Shown here piece by piece: positions 1 to 7,072 of a DNA stretch of 21,788 nucleotides (the stretch's first letter is position 1; each line of letters begins with the position of its first letter). Under the pieces are notes generated by a model. It was given only the letters and a program-made list of their open reading frames with translations. It had not been told where the DNA came from and ran no database searches. This DNA comes from JAUSIF01 sp036556265 (GTDB lineage Bacteria > Pseudomonadota > Alphaproteobacteria > Rhizobiales > Xanthobacteraceae), in the NCBI GenBank assembly GCA_036556265.1, contig DATBJU010000057.1:1-21788 (forward strand), in the 5' to 3' direction. The translations under genes were made by a program, and so were the position numbers.

Positions 1-541
1 CATAAAGAGTGAGGAACAACGTCGAAAGCGATCCGCCGGCAATGCCCACCAGCGTCGCGAGGCTGCCGAGGGAAACGCCGGCCGCGATCATCGCCGGCTT
101 TCCGGGCAACTCGTCACCGACGCGCAAGATTTCGCGGCCGAACAGGAAGCGCAGCGACATGAACAGCGCGAATAGCATGAATGCCGTCTTGAATACGGCC
201 GCAGGCGCAACGTACGCGATGTAACTCCCAACCACGACGCCGACTGCGGCCGGGATCGCCCAGATGCGCAAGACGTCGTCGAGCACCGCACCTTTGGCGC
301 GATGTGCGAAGTAGGCACGGACCGTCGTCGGCACCGTCACGGCGAGCGCGGTGCCGATACTCAGCTGCATGCGGACGTCGTCAGGCACGCCGAGCACGCG
401 GAAGATCTCGTAGAGGACCGGAATGACGACCGAGGAGCCGCCGATGCCGAACAGGCCGGCGAGCAGCCCGGAGACGATCCCCGCTGCAACAATGGCGACC
501 ACGAGCAACGCGAGTTCGCCGACGGGAATGCCGAAGAGCAT
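1..541 (-). CDS. TauE/SafE-family membrane permease (partial, C-terminus outside window)
   Basis: This is a 5' fragment of about 180 codons; the frame stays open to the left edge, so the C-terminus is missing. The protein starts MLFGIPVGEL and runs directly into hydrophobic helices. It carries the glycine-rich motif GLFGIGGSSVVIPVL at about residues 27-41 and a second one, GIAGGSL, near residue 170. This internally repeated glycine motif is typical of the TauE/SafE (former DUF81) inner-membrane family, which exports or imports sulfite, sulfoacetate and other small organosulfur or carboxylic anions. The substrate cannot be deduced here. The ATG at 541-539 lies 23 nt after the dusA stop on the same strand, so the two may share a transcript, although a small stem-loop (554-570) overlaps the junction. 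The ribosome-binding site is weak (GGGG about 7 nt upstream). Confidence 0.85.
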   Translation of the reverse strand, partial: MLFGIPVGELALLVVAIVAAGIVSGLLAGLFGIGGSSVVIPVLYEIFRVLGVPDDVRMQLSIGTALAVTVPTTVRAYFAHRAKGAVLDDVLRIWAIPAAVGVVVGSYIAYVAPAAVFKTAFMLFALFMSLRFLFGREILRVGDELPGKPAMIAAGVSLGSLATLVGIAGGSLSTLFLTLY

Positions 542-553
542 GCTGGGCCCCGA

Positions 554-570
554 GCCTGAAGAATTCAGGC
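554..570 (-). other. Small stem-loop overlapping the dusA stop codon
   Basis: GCCTGAA (554-560) and TTCAGGC (564-570) are perfect complements around a 3-nt loop, and the dusA TGA lies within the right arm. No T-tract follows on the minus strand, so it is not a convincing intrinsic terminator. It could stabilise or process a dusA-permease mRNA. Confidence 0.3.
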
Positions 571-1566
571 AGCGGTTTGAGTGAATTCGGCCTGGCCGTC
601 CATCACGAGCGTGAGCGCCTGGCGCAAGACTGCCATGCCCGCTCCTTGCTTGACTGCTTCGGTCGCAAGATGCCGGCGGAACAACCGCGCACCCGGGACA
701 CCGCGGAACAGGCCGAGCAGGTGGCGCGTGATGTCGTGGAGGTGTGCCCCCTTCCCCATTTCGCGCTCGATGTAGGGGAAAAGCGCCTCCACTGCGGCGC
801 GCGCGTCCGGGAACGGCGCGGCCGCATTGAACAGTCTCGAGTCGACGTCAAGCAGGATCGAGGGAGATTCGTAGACGGCACGGCCGAGCATCACGCCATC
901 GAGATGCGCGAGATGCTTCTCGGCGGCTTCGAGCGAGTGAATGCCGCCATTGATGATCACAGGGAACGTTCCCAGCCGTTGCTTCAGCCGGTGCACGCGC
1001 GCGTGGTCGAGTGGCGGAACGTCGCGATTTTCGCGCGGAGAAAGTCCCTTTAGCCACGCCTTGCGGGCGTGCACGATCAGCGCATCAGCGCCCGCGGCAA
1101 TGATCCGGTCGACGAAACGATCGAGCGATTTCTCGGTGTCCTGATCGTCGATGCCAAGGCGGCACTTTACCGTGACGGGAATGGCAACGGCAGCCTTCAT
1201 CGCCGCGATGCTGTCGGCAACGCGGCCGGGCTCCGCCATGAGGCACGCGCCGAAGCGGCCCTCGCGTACCCGGTCAGACGGGCAGCCGACATTGAGATTG
1301 ATCTCGTCGTAGCCCATGTCGGCGCCGATCTTCGCGGCGGCGGCTAGATCGCGCGGCTCGGAGCCGCCGAGTTGCAACGCCACCGGATGTTCGGACGGAT
1401 CGTAGCCGAGCAGCTGCTGGCGATTTCCGTGCAGGACGGCACCAGTCGTCAGCATCTCGGTATAGAGACGCGTATGACGCGACATGAGTCGATAGAAGAA
1501 CCGGCAGTGCCGATCCGTCCAGTCCATCATGGGCGCGACGGAGAAGCGGGCTGCGACGTGTATCAA
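565..1566 (-). CDS. dusA: tRNA-dihydrouridine(20/20a) synthase DusA
   Basis: This FMN- and NADPH-dependent enzyme reduces uridine to dihydrouridine in the D-loop of tRNAs. The 333 residues match the usual DusA length. Visible signatures are APMMDWTDRHCR near the N-terminus (residues 11-22), NLNVGCPSDRV at about 90-100 and RFGACLM with the presumed catalytic cysteine at about residue 108. HARKAWLKGLSPRENR lies at about 166-181, and the FMN phosphate-binding strands INGGIH (205-210) and GVMLGRA (224-230) follow. The start is a TTG at 1566-1564: it is preceded at good spacing by GGTGGAAG, and the next internal ATGs fall inside the conserved APMMDW motif, too late to be the start. The gene is followed at short distance by a TauE/SafE permease on the same strand. 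It is a housekeeping gene with no sign of damage. Confidence 0.95.
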   Translation of the reverse strand: MIHVAARFSVAPMMDWTDRHCRFFYRLMSRHTRLYTEMLTTGAVLHGNRQQLLGYDPSEHPVALQLGGSEPRDLAAAAKIGADMGYDEINLNVGCPSDRVREGRFGACLMAEPGRVADSIAAMKAAVAIPVTVKCRLGIDDQDTEKSLDRFVDRIIAAGADALIVHARKAWLKGLSPRENRDVPPLDHARVHRLKQRLGTFPVIINGGIHSLEAAEKHLAHLDGVMLGRAVYESPSILLDVDSRLFNAAAPFPDARAAVEALFPYIEREMGKGAHLHDITRHLLGLFRGVPGARLFRRHLATEAVKQGAGMAVLRQALTLVMDGQAEFTQTAA

Positions 1567-1816
1567 CGTTCTTCCACCGATCGTTCGGACGGCCGGATGC
1601 GGTCGACGCCTTGGTGCCGGGAATTGCCCGCCAATTCAAGGCCGCAAAGGAATGTTCCGCTTTGAGACTTGTCCCGGAACAAGATTCGCAAGGGCCACCG
1701 AGGGATTCAGCGTTGAGCGGGCTATTCTGATTGTGCCGAGTTGTCCGCCTCCGCTACATTCCGACCCTCGGGGACAGAGCGCCGCACGCCTCGGCATGCA
1801 GCGGCATGTATGAGTA

Positions 1817-3085
1817 ATGACGGACTACTATTCGCTCTTGCAGCTGAAGATCGACGCGATCCGCGATGATCCCAACCAATCGCGGCGGCTCGTCTACGAT
1901 CTTGCGCGCTATGCCTTGAAGAATAAGGCTTTCGCGCGCGATCCCACATTGACCGCAGTGCAGATCGAGAAGCAGCTGCGCGCGCTCGAGGTCGCCATTG
2001 CATTGGTCGAAGCCAACGCACAAAATGACGACGTAAGGACGCGCAGGGGAAGCCGGTTGAACGACAAGCAAGAGGAGAGTGCCGCGACCCCGGCGCCATC
2101 GACCGACACCGACTTCGAGGTCGTCCGCCAGCCGCCGCGACATAGGTCGAGCCGCCGCGATTTGCTCGTGCTTCCACCCAAGGACGTCAGCCCATACGAA
2201 CGGGCTGCCGAGCTTTCCGACACCTACTATTCGATTCCGAACAATCGGGCGCCGGCCATCACCCCGGAGGTCGCAGCGCTGATTCAGCTATTGGCCGACG
2301 AGCGAAAATCCGTCACGCGCCGGGCTGTTTCCTGGTTCGACGGACTGTTTCGATTCGTGATTGTTGGCGCAATCGGTTTCGGCGCGTACGCGGTGTGGTC
2401 CGGCGGAGTTCCGGACCTTGCGCGCCTCATATCGCCATCGCCCCCCTTCGCGGCCGCACCTGCCACGGAATCCGTCGTCGTGCCGCCTGTGCCCTTCCTG
2501 CCGTCACAGTCATCGCAAGAAAGCACCGCTGCGCTACCGCCCGAGACGCCGCTGCCGAAGGTTTACGGCGTGTATGCGATTTACAGCGATCGCCTGATCA
2601 ATCTGGAGGCGGTCCCGACTGACCCGGTCGATCCACGAAAGCCAAACCTCCGGCAGATTGTTACGCCAAGCCGCAGCGTTTTTCCCGATGGGCGGATTTC
2701 GTTCACAGTGTATCAGCGGGATCTCGCGAACAGTGCACCGATCACGGTGCCTGTGCGATTCGCATCGACGATTGCAAGTACGATGCGTTTTGGCCCGGGT
2801 GGAACGCTCGTGACAGTGCCACCCGAGGTCGACACGTGGCTGATACACACCGCAGGCTTTGATTTTCGGGTGCTGCCCGTGTCAAACAACAAGGAGATGA
2901 TTCTCATCCGCCCTGACAATCCGGACTTCGTGCTGCCAGCCGGTCGATACGTGCTGCTCCTCAACGGACAACCTTATGACTTCAGCGTTGCCGGGAAGGT
3001 CGCGGATCCTCGCACATGCGTCGAAGGAACCATGACCAATCGGGGCCCTGTCTTCTACGAATGCAAGACGGCCGAGGGCCGTTAG
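1817..3085 (+). CDS. Hypothetical single-pass membrane protein (422 aa)
   Basis: I do not recognise a named family. The predicted protein has a charged, helical N-terminal part (residues 1-70, starting MTDYYSLLQLKID) and a low-complexity, Ser/Pro/acid-rich linker (80-145). One membrane segment follows at about 178-194 (FRFVIVGAIGFGAYAVW), then a Pro/Ala-rich stretch (205-245). The C-terminal domain (about 247-422) looks beta-rich. The positive-inside pattern (RRAVSWFDG before the helix) suggests a cytoplasmic N-terminus and a periplasmic C-terminal domain. The only two cysteines (about 401 and 416) are both near the C-terminus and could form a disulfide. The ATG at 1817 has no strong Shine-Dalgarno sequence, so the start is less certain than the gene. 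It precedes a cation efflux gene by about 110 nt, with a long-loop inverted repeat between them. Codon use resembles its neighbours. Confidence 0.8.
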   Translation: MTDYYSLLQLKIDAIRDDPNQSRRLVYDLARYALKNKAFARDPTLTAVQIEKQLRALEVAIALVEANAQNDDVRTRRGSRLNDKQEESAATPAPSTDTDFEVVRQPPRHRSSRRDLLVLPPKDVSPYERAAELSDTYYSIPNNRAPAITPEVAALIQLLADERKSVTRRAVSWFDGLFRFVIVGAIGFGAYAVWSGGVPDLARLISPSPPFAAAPATESVVVPPVPFLPSQSSQESTAALPPETPLPKVYGVYAIYSDRLINLEAVPTDPVDPRKPNLRQIVTPSRSVFPDGRISFTVYQRDLANSAPITVPVRFASTIASTMRFGPGGTLVTVPPEVDTWLIHTAGFDFRVLPVSNNKEMILIRPDNPDFVLPAGRYVLLLNGQPYDFSVAGKVADPRTCVEGTMTNRGPVFYECKTAEGR

Positions 3086-3088
3086 ACT

Positions 3089-3136
3089 GGCGCAGGCGAA
3101 ACAAGCGCTGCAATCATTTTCTCCTAGACCTGCGCC
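3089..3136 (+). other. Long-loop inverted repeat between the 422-aa gene and the CDF gene
   Basis: GGCGCAGG (3089-3096) and CCTGCGCC (3129-3136) are perfect 8-bp complements around a 32-nt loop. The element begins 4 nt after the upstream stop codon and ends about 58 nt before the CDF start. No T-tract follows, so it is not a standard intrinsic terminator. It may be an mRNA-stabilising 3' structure, part of the CDF leader, or chance. Confidence 0.3.
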
Positions 3137-3193
3137 CTCTCGACGCGCCGCCGCAATCGGGTCAATTTGCGCCGAATGGTCACCGGAATCGCC

Positions 3194-4564
3194 ATGCAAG
3201 ACATCAAAGAGCGCGTAGCGCTGAGCTCGATCGCGGTTTCGGCGGCCCTCACGGTCGGCAAGGGAATCGTGGGAGTGCTTTCCGGATCGCTTGCGATTCT
3301 GTCCGAGGCCGGACATTCGCTGATCGACCTGTTCGCGACGATCATCACGTACGCGGCCGTACGCGTTTCCGGCATGCCTGCCGACGCCGAGCACCATTAT
3401 GGCCACGGCAAGGTTGAGAGCGTTGCGGCATTGGCCGCGACGGCTCTTCTCTTTGTGCTCGCCGCGTTCGTGATCTGGGAGGCGGTGCATCGGCTGCTTG
3501 GCGGCACGGGCCACTCCGTGGAAGCGACATTCTGGGCGTTCGCGGTGATCGCGGTCTCCATCGTCGCTGATTTCTTCCGGGCGCGACTTCTCAATCGCGT
3601 GGCCGACGCGACATCGAGCCAGGCGCTGGAGGCGGATGCACTGCATTTCGGTTCCGATATGTGGTCGTCGCTTGCCGTACTCATTGGACTGGGGGGAGTC
3701 GCAACGGGATTCCAGTGGGCGGACTCTGTGGCGGCGCTCGTCGTCGCGCTGTTCATCTGCATCGCCGGGTGGCGACTCGGACGCCGCACAATCGATACAC
3801 TGACGGACACGGCGCCCGCCGGCGCCGCGGAGGAGATCGCGGCCATCACACGCAAGGTTCGCGGTGTCGTGGCCGTCGATCGCGTGCGCGTGCGGCCCGC
3901 CGGCGCCAATCTGTTCGCCGAGGTGACGATTGCCGTGAGCAGAACGCTTCCGCTCGATCGGGTGGCAACGGTTGAAAAGGACATCCATCAAGCCATCCGC
4001 GTGGCCAAGCCCGAGGTCGAGGTCACCGTGATCTCCGCGCCGCGCGCGCTTGACGACGAGACGATCATGGAGCGCGTGATGCTGATTGCGCGCAACCGCG
4101 GCCTCGCGGTGCATCACGTGACGATCCACCATCTCAAAGACAAACTATCGGTCAGCCTCGACCTCGAGGTGGACGGCGCACTGCCGCTCGACAAGGCGCA
4201 TGAGATCGCCGACGAGTTGGAACAGGCGATCGCCCACGCGTTCTCGCACGAGGTCGAGGTGGAGACGCACATCGAGCCTTTGCAGAGCGACGGCGTCGCC
4301 GGCCACGATGCGTCTGCGGCCTTGCGGGACGAGATCGCTGCTGTGCTGACGACTCTCGTGCGGAAGGGCGGCCCGATCGGCGAAGTCCACGACGTGCGCG
4401 TGCGCGAGACGCCGCGCGGTCTCGTCGTGAATTTTCATTGCCGCGCGACCTCCCGCCTTTCGGTCGAGGAGGTGCACCGCGCGGTCGATGACCTAGAGCG
4501 GCGCTTGCGCGAGACGCGTCACGACGTGCAGCGGGCAATCGGCCACGCGGAACCCGTCAACTGA
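3194..4564 (+). CDS. Cation diffusion facilitator (CDF) family transporter with extended C-terminal domain
   Basis: This inner-membrane divalent metal/proton antiporter belongs to the FieF/MMT1-like CDF group. Counting from MQDIKERVAL, the metal-site motif in helix 2 is GHSLIDL (His41, Asp45), followed by HHYGHGK at about 67-73. The second HxxxD is in LHFGSD at about 155-159. Hydrophobic segments lie at about 10-35, 43-58, 75-95, 110-130 and 160-200. The cytoplasmic tail is unusually long (about 250 residues) and seems to hold three related dimerisation-like repeats, see findings. The substrate (Zn, Fe, Mn, Co or Cd) cannot be assigned. The start is uncertain: TTG 3167 and ATG 3176 are in frame upstream. 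I prefer ATG 3194 because homologues I remember begin close to this point and GGAA lies about 10 nt upstream. The family's usual length is about 300 residues; this one has about 456. Confidence 0.93.
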   Translation: MQDIKERVALSSIAVSAALTVGKGIVGVLSGSLAILSEAGHSLIDLFATIITYAAVRVSGMPADAEHHYGHGKVESVAALAATALLFVLAAFVIWEAVHRLLGGTGHSVEATFWAFAVIAVSIVADFFRARLLNRVADATSSQALEADALHFGSDMWSSLAVLIGLGGVATGFQWADSVAALVVALFICIAGWRLGRRTIDTLTDTAPAGAAEEIAAITRKVRGVVAVDRVRVRPAGANLFAEVTIAVSRTLPLDRVATVEKDIHQAIRVAKPEVEVTVISAPRALDDETIMERVMLIARNRGLAVHHVTIHHLKDKLSVSLDLEVDGALPLDKAHEIADELEQAIAHAFSHEVEVETHIEPLQSDGVAGHDASAALRDEIAAVLTTLVRKGGPIGEVHDVRVRETPRGLVVNFHCRATSRLSVEEVHRAVDDLERRLRETRHDVQRAIGHAEPVN

Positions 4565-4664
4565 TCGGGTTGCGGCCCTTCGAAAGAAGCCCCTGACCCT
4601 CGGGGAGGCTGGCTCAGTTCGAGTCGACTTTTGGACCGCAAAGAGTGCGCCCCACGCGGGTCAC

Positions 4665-4770
4665 GTGCTTTTTCGCGGTCACCCAGGCACCGGGAGCCCC
4701 CTTACCGAAAATGGGGGTCTTCTGGAGGAAAAATAAATGCCTTCCCAAAGACCCGAAATCACAACGGTGC
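4665..4770 (+). repeat. Dispersed intergenic repeat, copy A, with conserved hairpin core
   Basis: The 63-nt core (4708-4770) matches 6020-6082 at about 54 of 63 positions by hand alignment, without gaps. Weaker similarity extends left to about 4665 (GTGCTTTTTCGCGG against GCGCTTTTGTCGCGG). The core can fold: GGGTCTT (4715-4721) pairs perfectly with AAGACCC (4748-4754), and inside it GGAGG (4724-4728) pairs with CTTCC (4741-4745) with one G-U. An A-rich loop, AAAAATAAATG, is left open. The element ends 31 nt before the start of the 99-residue secreted protein. Confidence 0.8.
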
Positions 4771-4801
4771 TCAGGTTTCTCATCCTTGGGAGGGTGCCCC
4801 T

Positions 4802-5101
4802 ATGCGCAGCCGAAAATTTCTCTGGTCCCTGCTTCTTGGCACAGTCGCGGTCGCACCGCTTCTGCTCGGCAATTCCGTTGCAGAGGAATCAAAGCTCAAA
4901 TGCGAGACCGTGAAGGGTTACAAATGCGACGCGCGGCCCGATGGGACACTTTACAATTGTCGCAACACTACCACGGAAAAGTGTACCGTGGTCTCGGGCC
5001 CAGGCTCGGGGAAGAAGCTATCAGCCAACCCCGGCGGCACGATCACAACCAAAACGCCAGCCAAGCCGATCGCGCCGGCGGGCACAGCAACTCGAAAATA
5101 G
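4802..5101 (+). CDS. Small secreted cysteine-containing protein (99 aa), hypothetical
   Basis: The start ATG at 4802 is preceded by GGGAGGGT at good spacing, and the protein opens with a clear signal peptide: MRSRK, then a hydrophobic core (FLWSLLLGTVAVAPLLLG), with probable cleavage around SVA-EE near residue 30. The mature part is about 70 residues with four cysteines (in KLKCETVKGYKC, LYNCRN and EKCTVV), which could form two disulfides in the periplasm. A low-complexity Thr/Pro/Ala/Lys tail follows (TKTPAKPIAPAG). I recognise no family. The same frame is open upstream to 4631, but the signal peptide and ribosome-binding site fix the start at 4802. Its 3' end overlaps the read-through tail of the minus-strand AraC remnant by about 80 nt. 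Repeat copy A lies in its leader. Confidence 0.8.
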   Translation: MRSRKFLWSLLLGTVAVAPLLLGNSVAEESKLKCETVKGYKCDARPDGTLYNCRNTTTEKCTVVSGPGSGKKLSANPGGTITTKTPAKPIAPAGTATRK

Positions 5102-5560
5102 CTCGGCAGGCGTCCCCGACGCGTTTTGTTGCGGCTGCAGTGCCGACCCGCGATGCCGTCCGGACGTGAGAAAGACTTGCGTCATTGCCGGCGCGGCTGT
5201 TCCGCTGCCTTGAGCACGGCAGCCGACGAGCCGGCGCCGACGCAAGGTCTCGGACGGACTCTCGCCGAAGCGTCGCCGGTACTCGGCGGCGAAGCGGCCC
5301 ATGTGCGAGAAATCGAGGTTCACGGCGACTTCGAGCACACCCTCTCCGGGCTGCGCGCGCAGCAGCGCCTCACGCGCCTTGCCAAAGCGGACGTTGCGCA
5401 GATAGCGCATGGGTGAGCCGAGGCCGCAATTCCTGAAATGCATGAACAAGGTCCGGCCCGGAACGCCGGATGCAGCAATGATGCTGGAAACCGAGACATC
5501 GTGGTCGACATTCGCCTCGATGAAGTCGAGCGCGCGTTTCACGTCGCGCGGCGCGACCAT
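5021..5560 (-). pseudogene. AraC-family regulator remnant: DNA-binding domain only
   Basis: From MVAPRDVKRALDFIEANVDH onward this is a complete AraC-type double helix-turn-helix domain of about 105 residues. First helix pair: SIIAASGVPGRTLFMHFRN. Linker: SPMRYLRNVRFGKAREALL. Second pair: VLEVAVNLDFSHMGRFAAEY, followed by the family end motif RRRFGESPSETLRR. Full-length members are usually about 300 residues, with an N-terminal effector-binding domain. Upstream of 5560 the frame runs antisense to a plus-strand gene and shows no such domain, so the sensor half is missing. After the end motif a further 70 unrelated residues are read until a stop at 5021, overlapping the 99-residue gene. I interpret this as a truncated, probably decaying regulator. 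A functional stand-alone DNA-binding protein starting at 5560 cannot be excluded, since the domain itself is intact. Confidence 0.6.
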
Positions 5561-5591
5561 CCGATTGCGGCCGTGCAGAGCGTCTGACGGG

Positions 5592-5942
5592 GTGACGGCG
5601 TTGCCCCTTGCTCGGCCGACGCTGTTTGCCGTCGCCATCGCCGCCGGCGTCGCATTCCTGATTCTGACGAATGCAATGTCCGCGGATGAGGCAACGCCTG
5701 ATCCGCACTGCGAGGTCTGGGACGAAACGGCAAGCGCCGCGCTCGCCGCCGCGATTGCCGAGCGAAGCCCCATTCTCGAGCATCAGATCGGGGACGCTGT
5801 CTTCCGCCTGCGCCGCGCGCGCCGCAACTGCCGGGCGGGGTGGCACGCGCTCGCGCGGCTCGACTACGAGGCGTTGATTGACGGCCGTTACGCCGGAGTT
5901 CGCACCCCGCTCGTCGTCAATCCTCCCATCTCACGCCACTAG
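5592..5942 (+). CDS. Small secreted protein (116 aa), hypothetical
   Basis: Read from GTG 5592 the product begins with a signal-like stretch (LARPTLFAVAIAAGVAFLIL, then TNAMSADEA with likely cleavage near residue 32). A mature part of about 85 residues follows, including CEVWDETASAALAAAIAERS and RLRRARRNCRAGWHALARLD. Two cysteines could pair. A TTG at 5601 with GGGGTG about 6 nt upstream is an alternative start; the open frame further upstream (to 5409) is antisense to the AraC domain and unlikely to be coding. The gene is divergent from the AraC remnant with only 31 nt between the two starts, which leaves little room for a promoter and hints at a rearrangement. Repeat copy B begins about 43 nt after the stop. 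No family recognised. Confidence 0.6.
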   Translation: MTALPLARPTLFAVAIAAGVAFLILTNAMSADEATPDPHCEVWDETASAALAAAIAERSPILEHQIGDAVFRLRRARRNCRAGWHALARLDYEALIDGRYAGVRTPLVVNPPISRH

Positions 5943-5985
5943 GTGGTCACGACGTCGATCGTTTCGGACGCGCCTTCGAGAGCGA

Positions 5986-6082
5986 GCGCTTTTGTCGCGG
6001 GACCACGCGGCCAACCGAGAAAATGAGGGGCTTCTGGAGGGAAAATAAACGTCTTCCTAAAGACCCGAAAGCGCATCGGTGC
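5986..6082 (+). repeat. Dispersed intergenic repeat, copy B, with conserved hairpin core
   Basis: The core 6020-6082 aligns without gaps with 4708-4770. The outer stem keeps six of seven pairs (one G-A mismatch from a T-to-G change). The inner GGAGG/CTTCC stem and the AAAATAAA loop are preserved. It lies about 80 nt upstream of the methyltransferase start. The ATG seen in the loop of copy A is ACG here, so the element is not a conserved start codon. Confidence 0.8.
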
Positions 6083-6163
6083 GATGTGCCCTCGCCGATT
6101 GAGAGCCGTCGCGACGCCAACGCCACGGCCCATCGTCAAACACGAACGCATCGGGAGTTTGCC

Positions 6164-7012
6164 ATGAGCACAATGTCGTCTGCCGTTGTCGAGCAAGCAC
6201 ATCCGCCCCAGGTCGACCTCACCGCGGTCAAGTCGCGGCAACAGGGAACCTGGTCGTCCGGCAACTATGCCGTTATCGGCACCACCTTACAGATTGTCGG
6301 CGAAGAACTATGCGAGGCGATGGATCTCCGTTCCGGCCAGAAGGTGCTGGATGTGGCCGCCGGCAACGGCAACGTCTCGCTCGCGGCGGCGCGGCGCTGG
6401 TGCGACGTGGTCTCGACCGACTACGTGCCCGAACTGCTCGAGCGCGGCCGGGACCGAGCCGAGGCCGAGGGGTTGCAAATCGAATTCCGCGAGGCCGACG
6501 CAGAAGCGCTGCCATTCGCGGACGGAAGTTTCGACGCCGTCGTTTCCACGTTCGGCGTGATGTTTACGCCCGCACAGGAACGCGCGGCGGCCGAGCTGCT
6601 TCGCGTCTGCCGGTCCGGCGGCAAGATCGGCCTCGCCAATTGGACGCCGGAAGGCTTCATCGGGAACATGTTCAAGACGATGGGCAAGCACTTGCCGCCA
6701 CCTCCGGGCGTCAAGTCGCCGCCCCTATGGGGAACACGCGAGCGAATTGTCGAGCTGTTCGGCGCTCAGGCCGAGTCGATCAAGGCTGAGCCGCGTCACT
6801 TCGCGTTTCGCTACCGCTCGAGCGAACATTGGCTTGAGATCTTTAAGACCTACTACGGACCGACGCTGAAGGCGTTCGCCTCCCTCGAGCCTGCGGCGCA
6901 GAAGGCGCTTGCCGGCGACCTGCTCGCGCTGGTCGAACGCTTCAACCGCTCGGGTGACCGCTCGATGGTCGTACCCAGCGAGTATCTCGAGATCGTCATC
7001 ACCAAGCGCTGA
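6164..7012 (+). CDS. Class I SAM-dependent methyltransferase (282 aa)
   Basis: The start ATG at 6164 has GGGAG about 8 nt upstream; the open frame extends further left into repeat copy B, which I regard as non-coding. The Rossmann-fold methyltransferase motifs are plain: motif I VLDVAAGNGN at about 61-70 (SAM-binding glycines), the acidic residue after strand 2 in VVSTDYVPELL (Asp about 86), EADAEALPF at about 110-118 (adenine pocket) and DAVVSTFGVMF at about 124-134. RVCRSGGKIGLANW at 147-160 is the post-motif III strand. The arrangement is that of the Methyltransf_11/UbiE-like group. The C-terminal third (GNMFKTMGKHLPPPPG and after) is probably the substrate cap. The acceptor is unknown and the neighbours give no pathway. 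It is cytoplasmic, with no signal or membrane helix. Confidence 0.92.
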   Translation: MSTMSSAVVEQAHPPQVDLTAVKSRQQGTWSSGNYAVIGTTLQIVGEELCEAMDLRSGQKVLDVAAGNGNVSLAAARRWCDVVSTDYVPELLERGRDRAEAEGLQIEFREADAEALPFADGSFDAVVSTFGVMFTPAQERAAAELLRVCRSGGKIGLANWTPEGFIGNMFKTMGKHLPPPPGVKSPPLWGTRERIVELFGAQAESIKAEPRHFAFRYRSSEHWLEIFKTYYGPTLKAFASLEPAAQKALAGDLLALVERFNRSGDRSMVVPSEYLEIVITKR

Positions 7013-7072
7013 CTGCGCACGCGCCGCCCCGCTCGTTCACATCGCGTAGTTCTGACAAACAGGAGAAGACCC

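Noticed and set aside
1660..1725. GGAAC followed by CGTT as a general-stress sigma factor (EcfG) promoter
   Set aside because: The spacing is about 30 nt, while the known motif needs 16-17; no properly spaced match was found near the starts I checked.
2882..4132. 416-codon open frame on the minus strand
   Set aside because: It is antisense to the CDF gene, rich in Arg/His/Asp with no domain, and is explained by the third-position GC bias of the real gene.
4588..4613. Possible terminator after the CDF gene (AGCCCC ... GGGGAGGCT)
   Set aside because: The stem needs a bulged A and no T-tract follows.
4737..4770. ATG after GGAGG in repeat copy A as a start codon of a small ORF
   Set aside because: In copy B the triplet is ACG, so the start is not conserved although the hairpin is.
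4631..4801. Upstream extension of the 99-aa secreted protein
   Set aside because: It would read through the hairpin repeat and bury the signal peptide; the ribosome-binding site is directly before 4802.
4707..6082. Similar reverse-strand peptide (FRVFxKxFIFPPExPHF) in both repeat copies
   Set aside because: In copy A a TGA lies directly before it and no start is shared; the peptide similarity follows from the nucleotide similarity.
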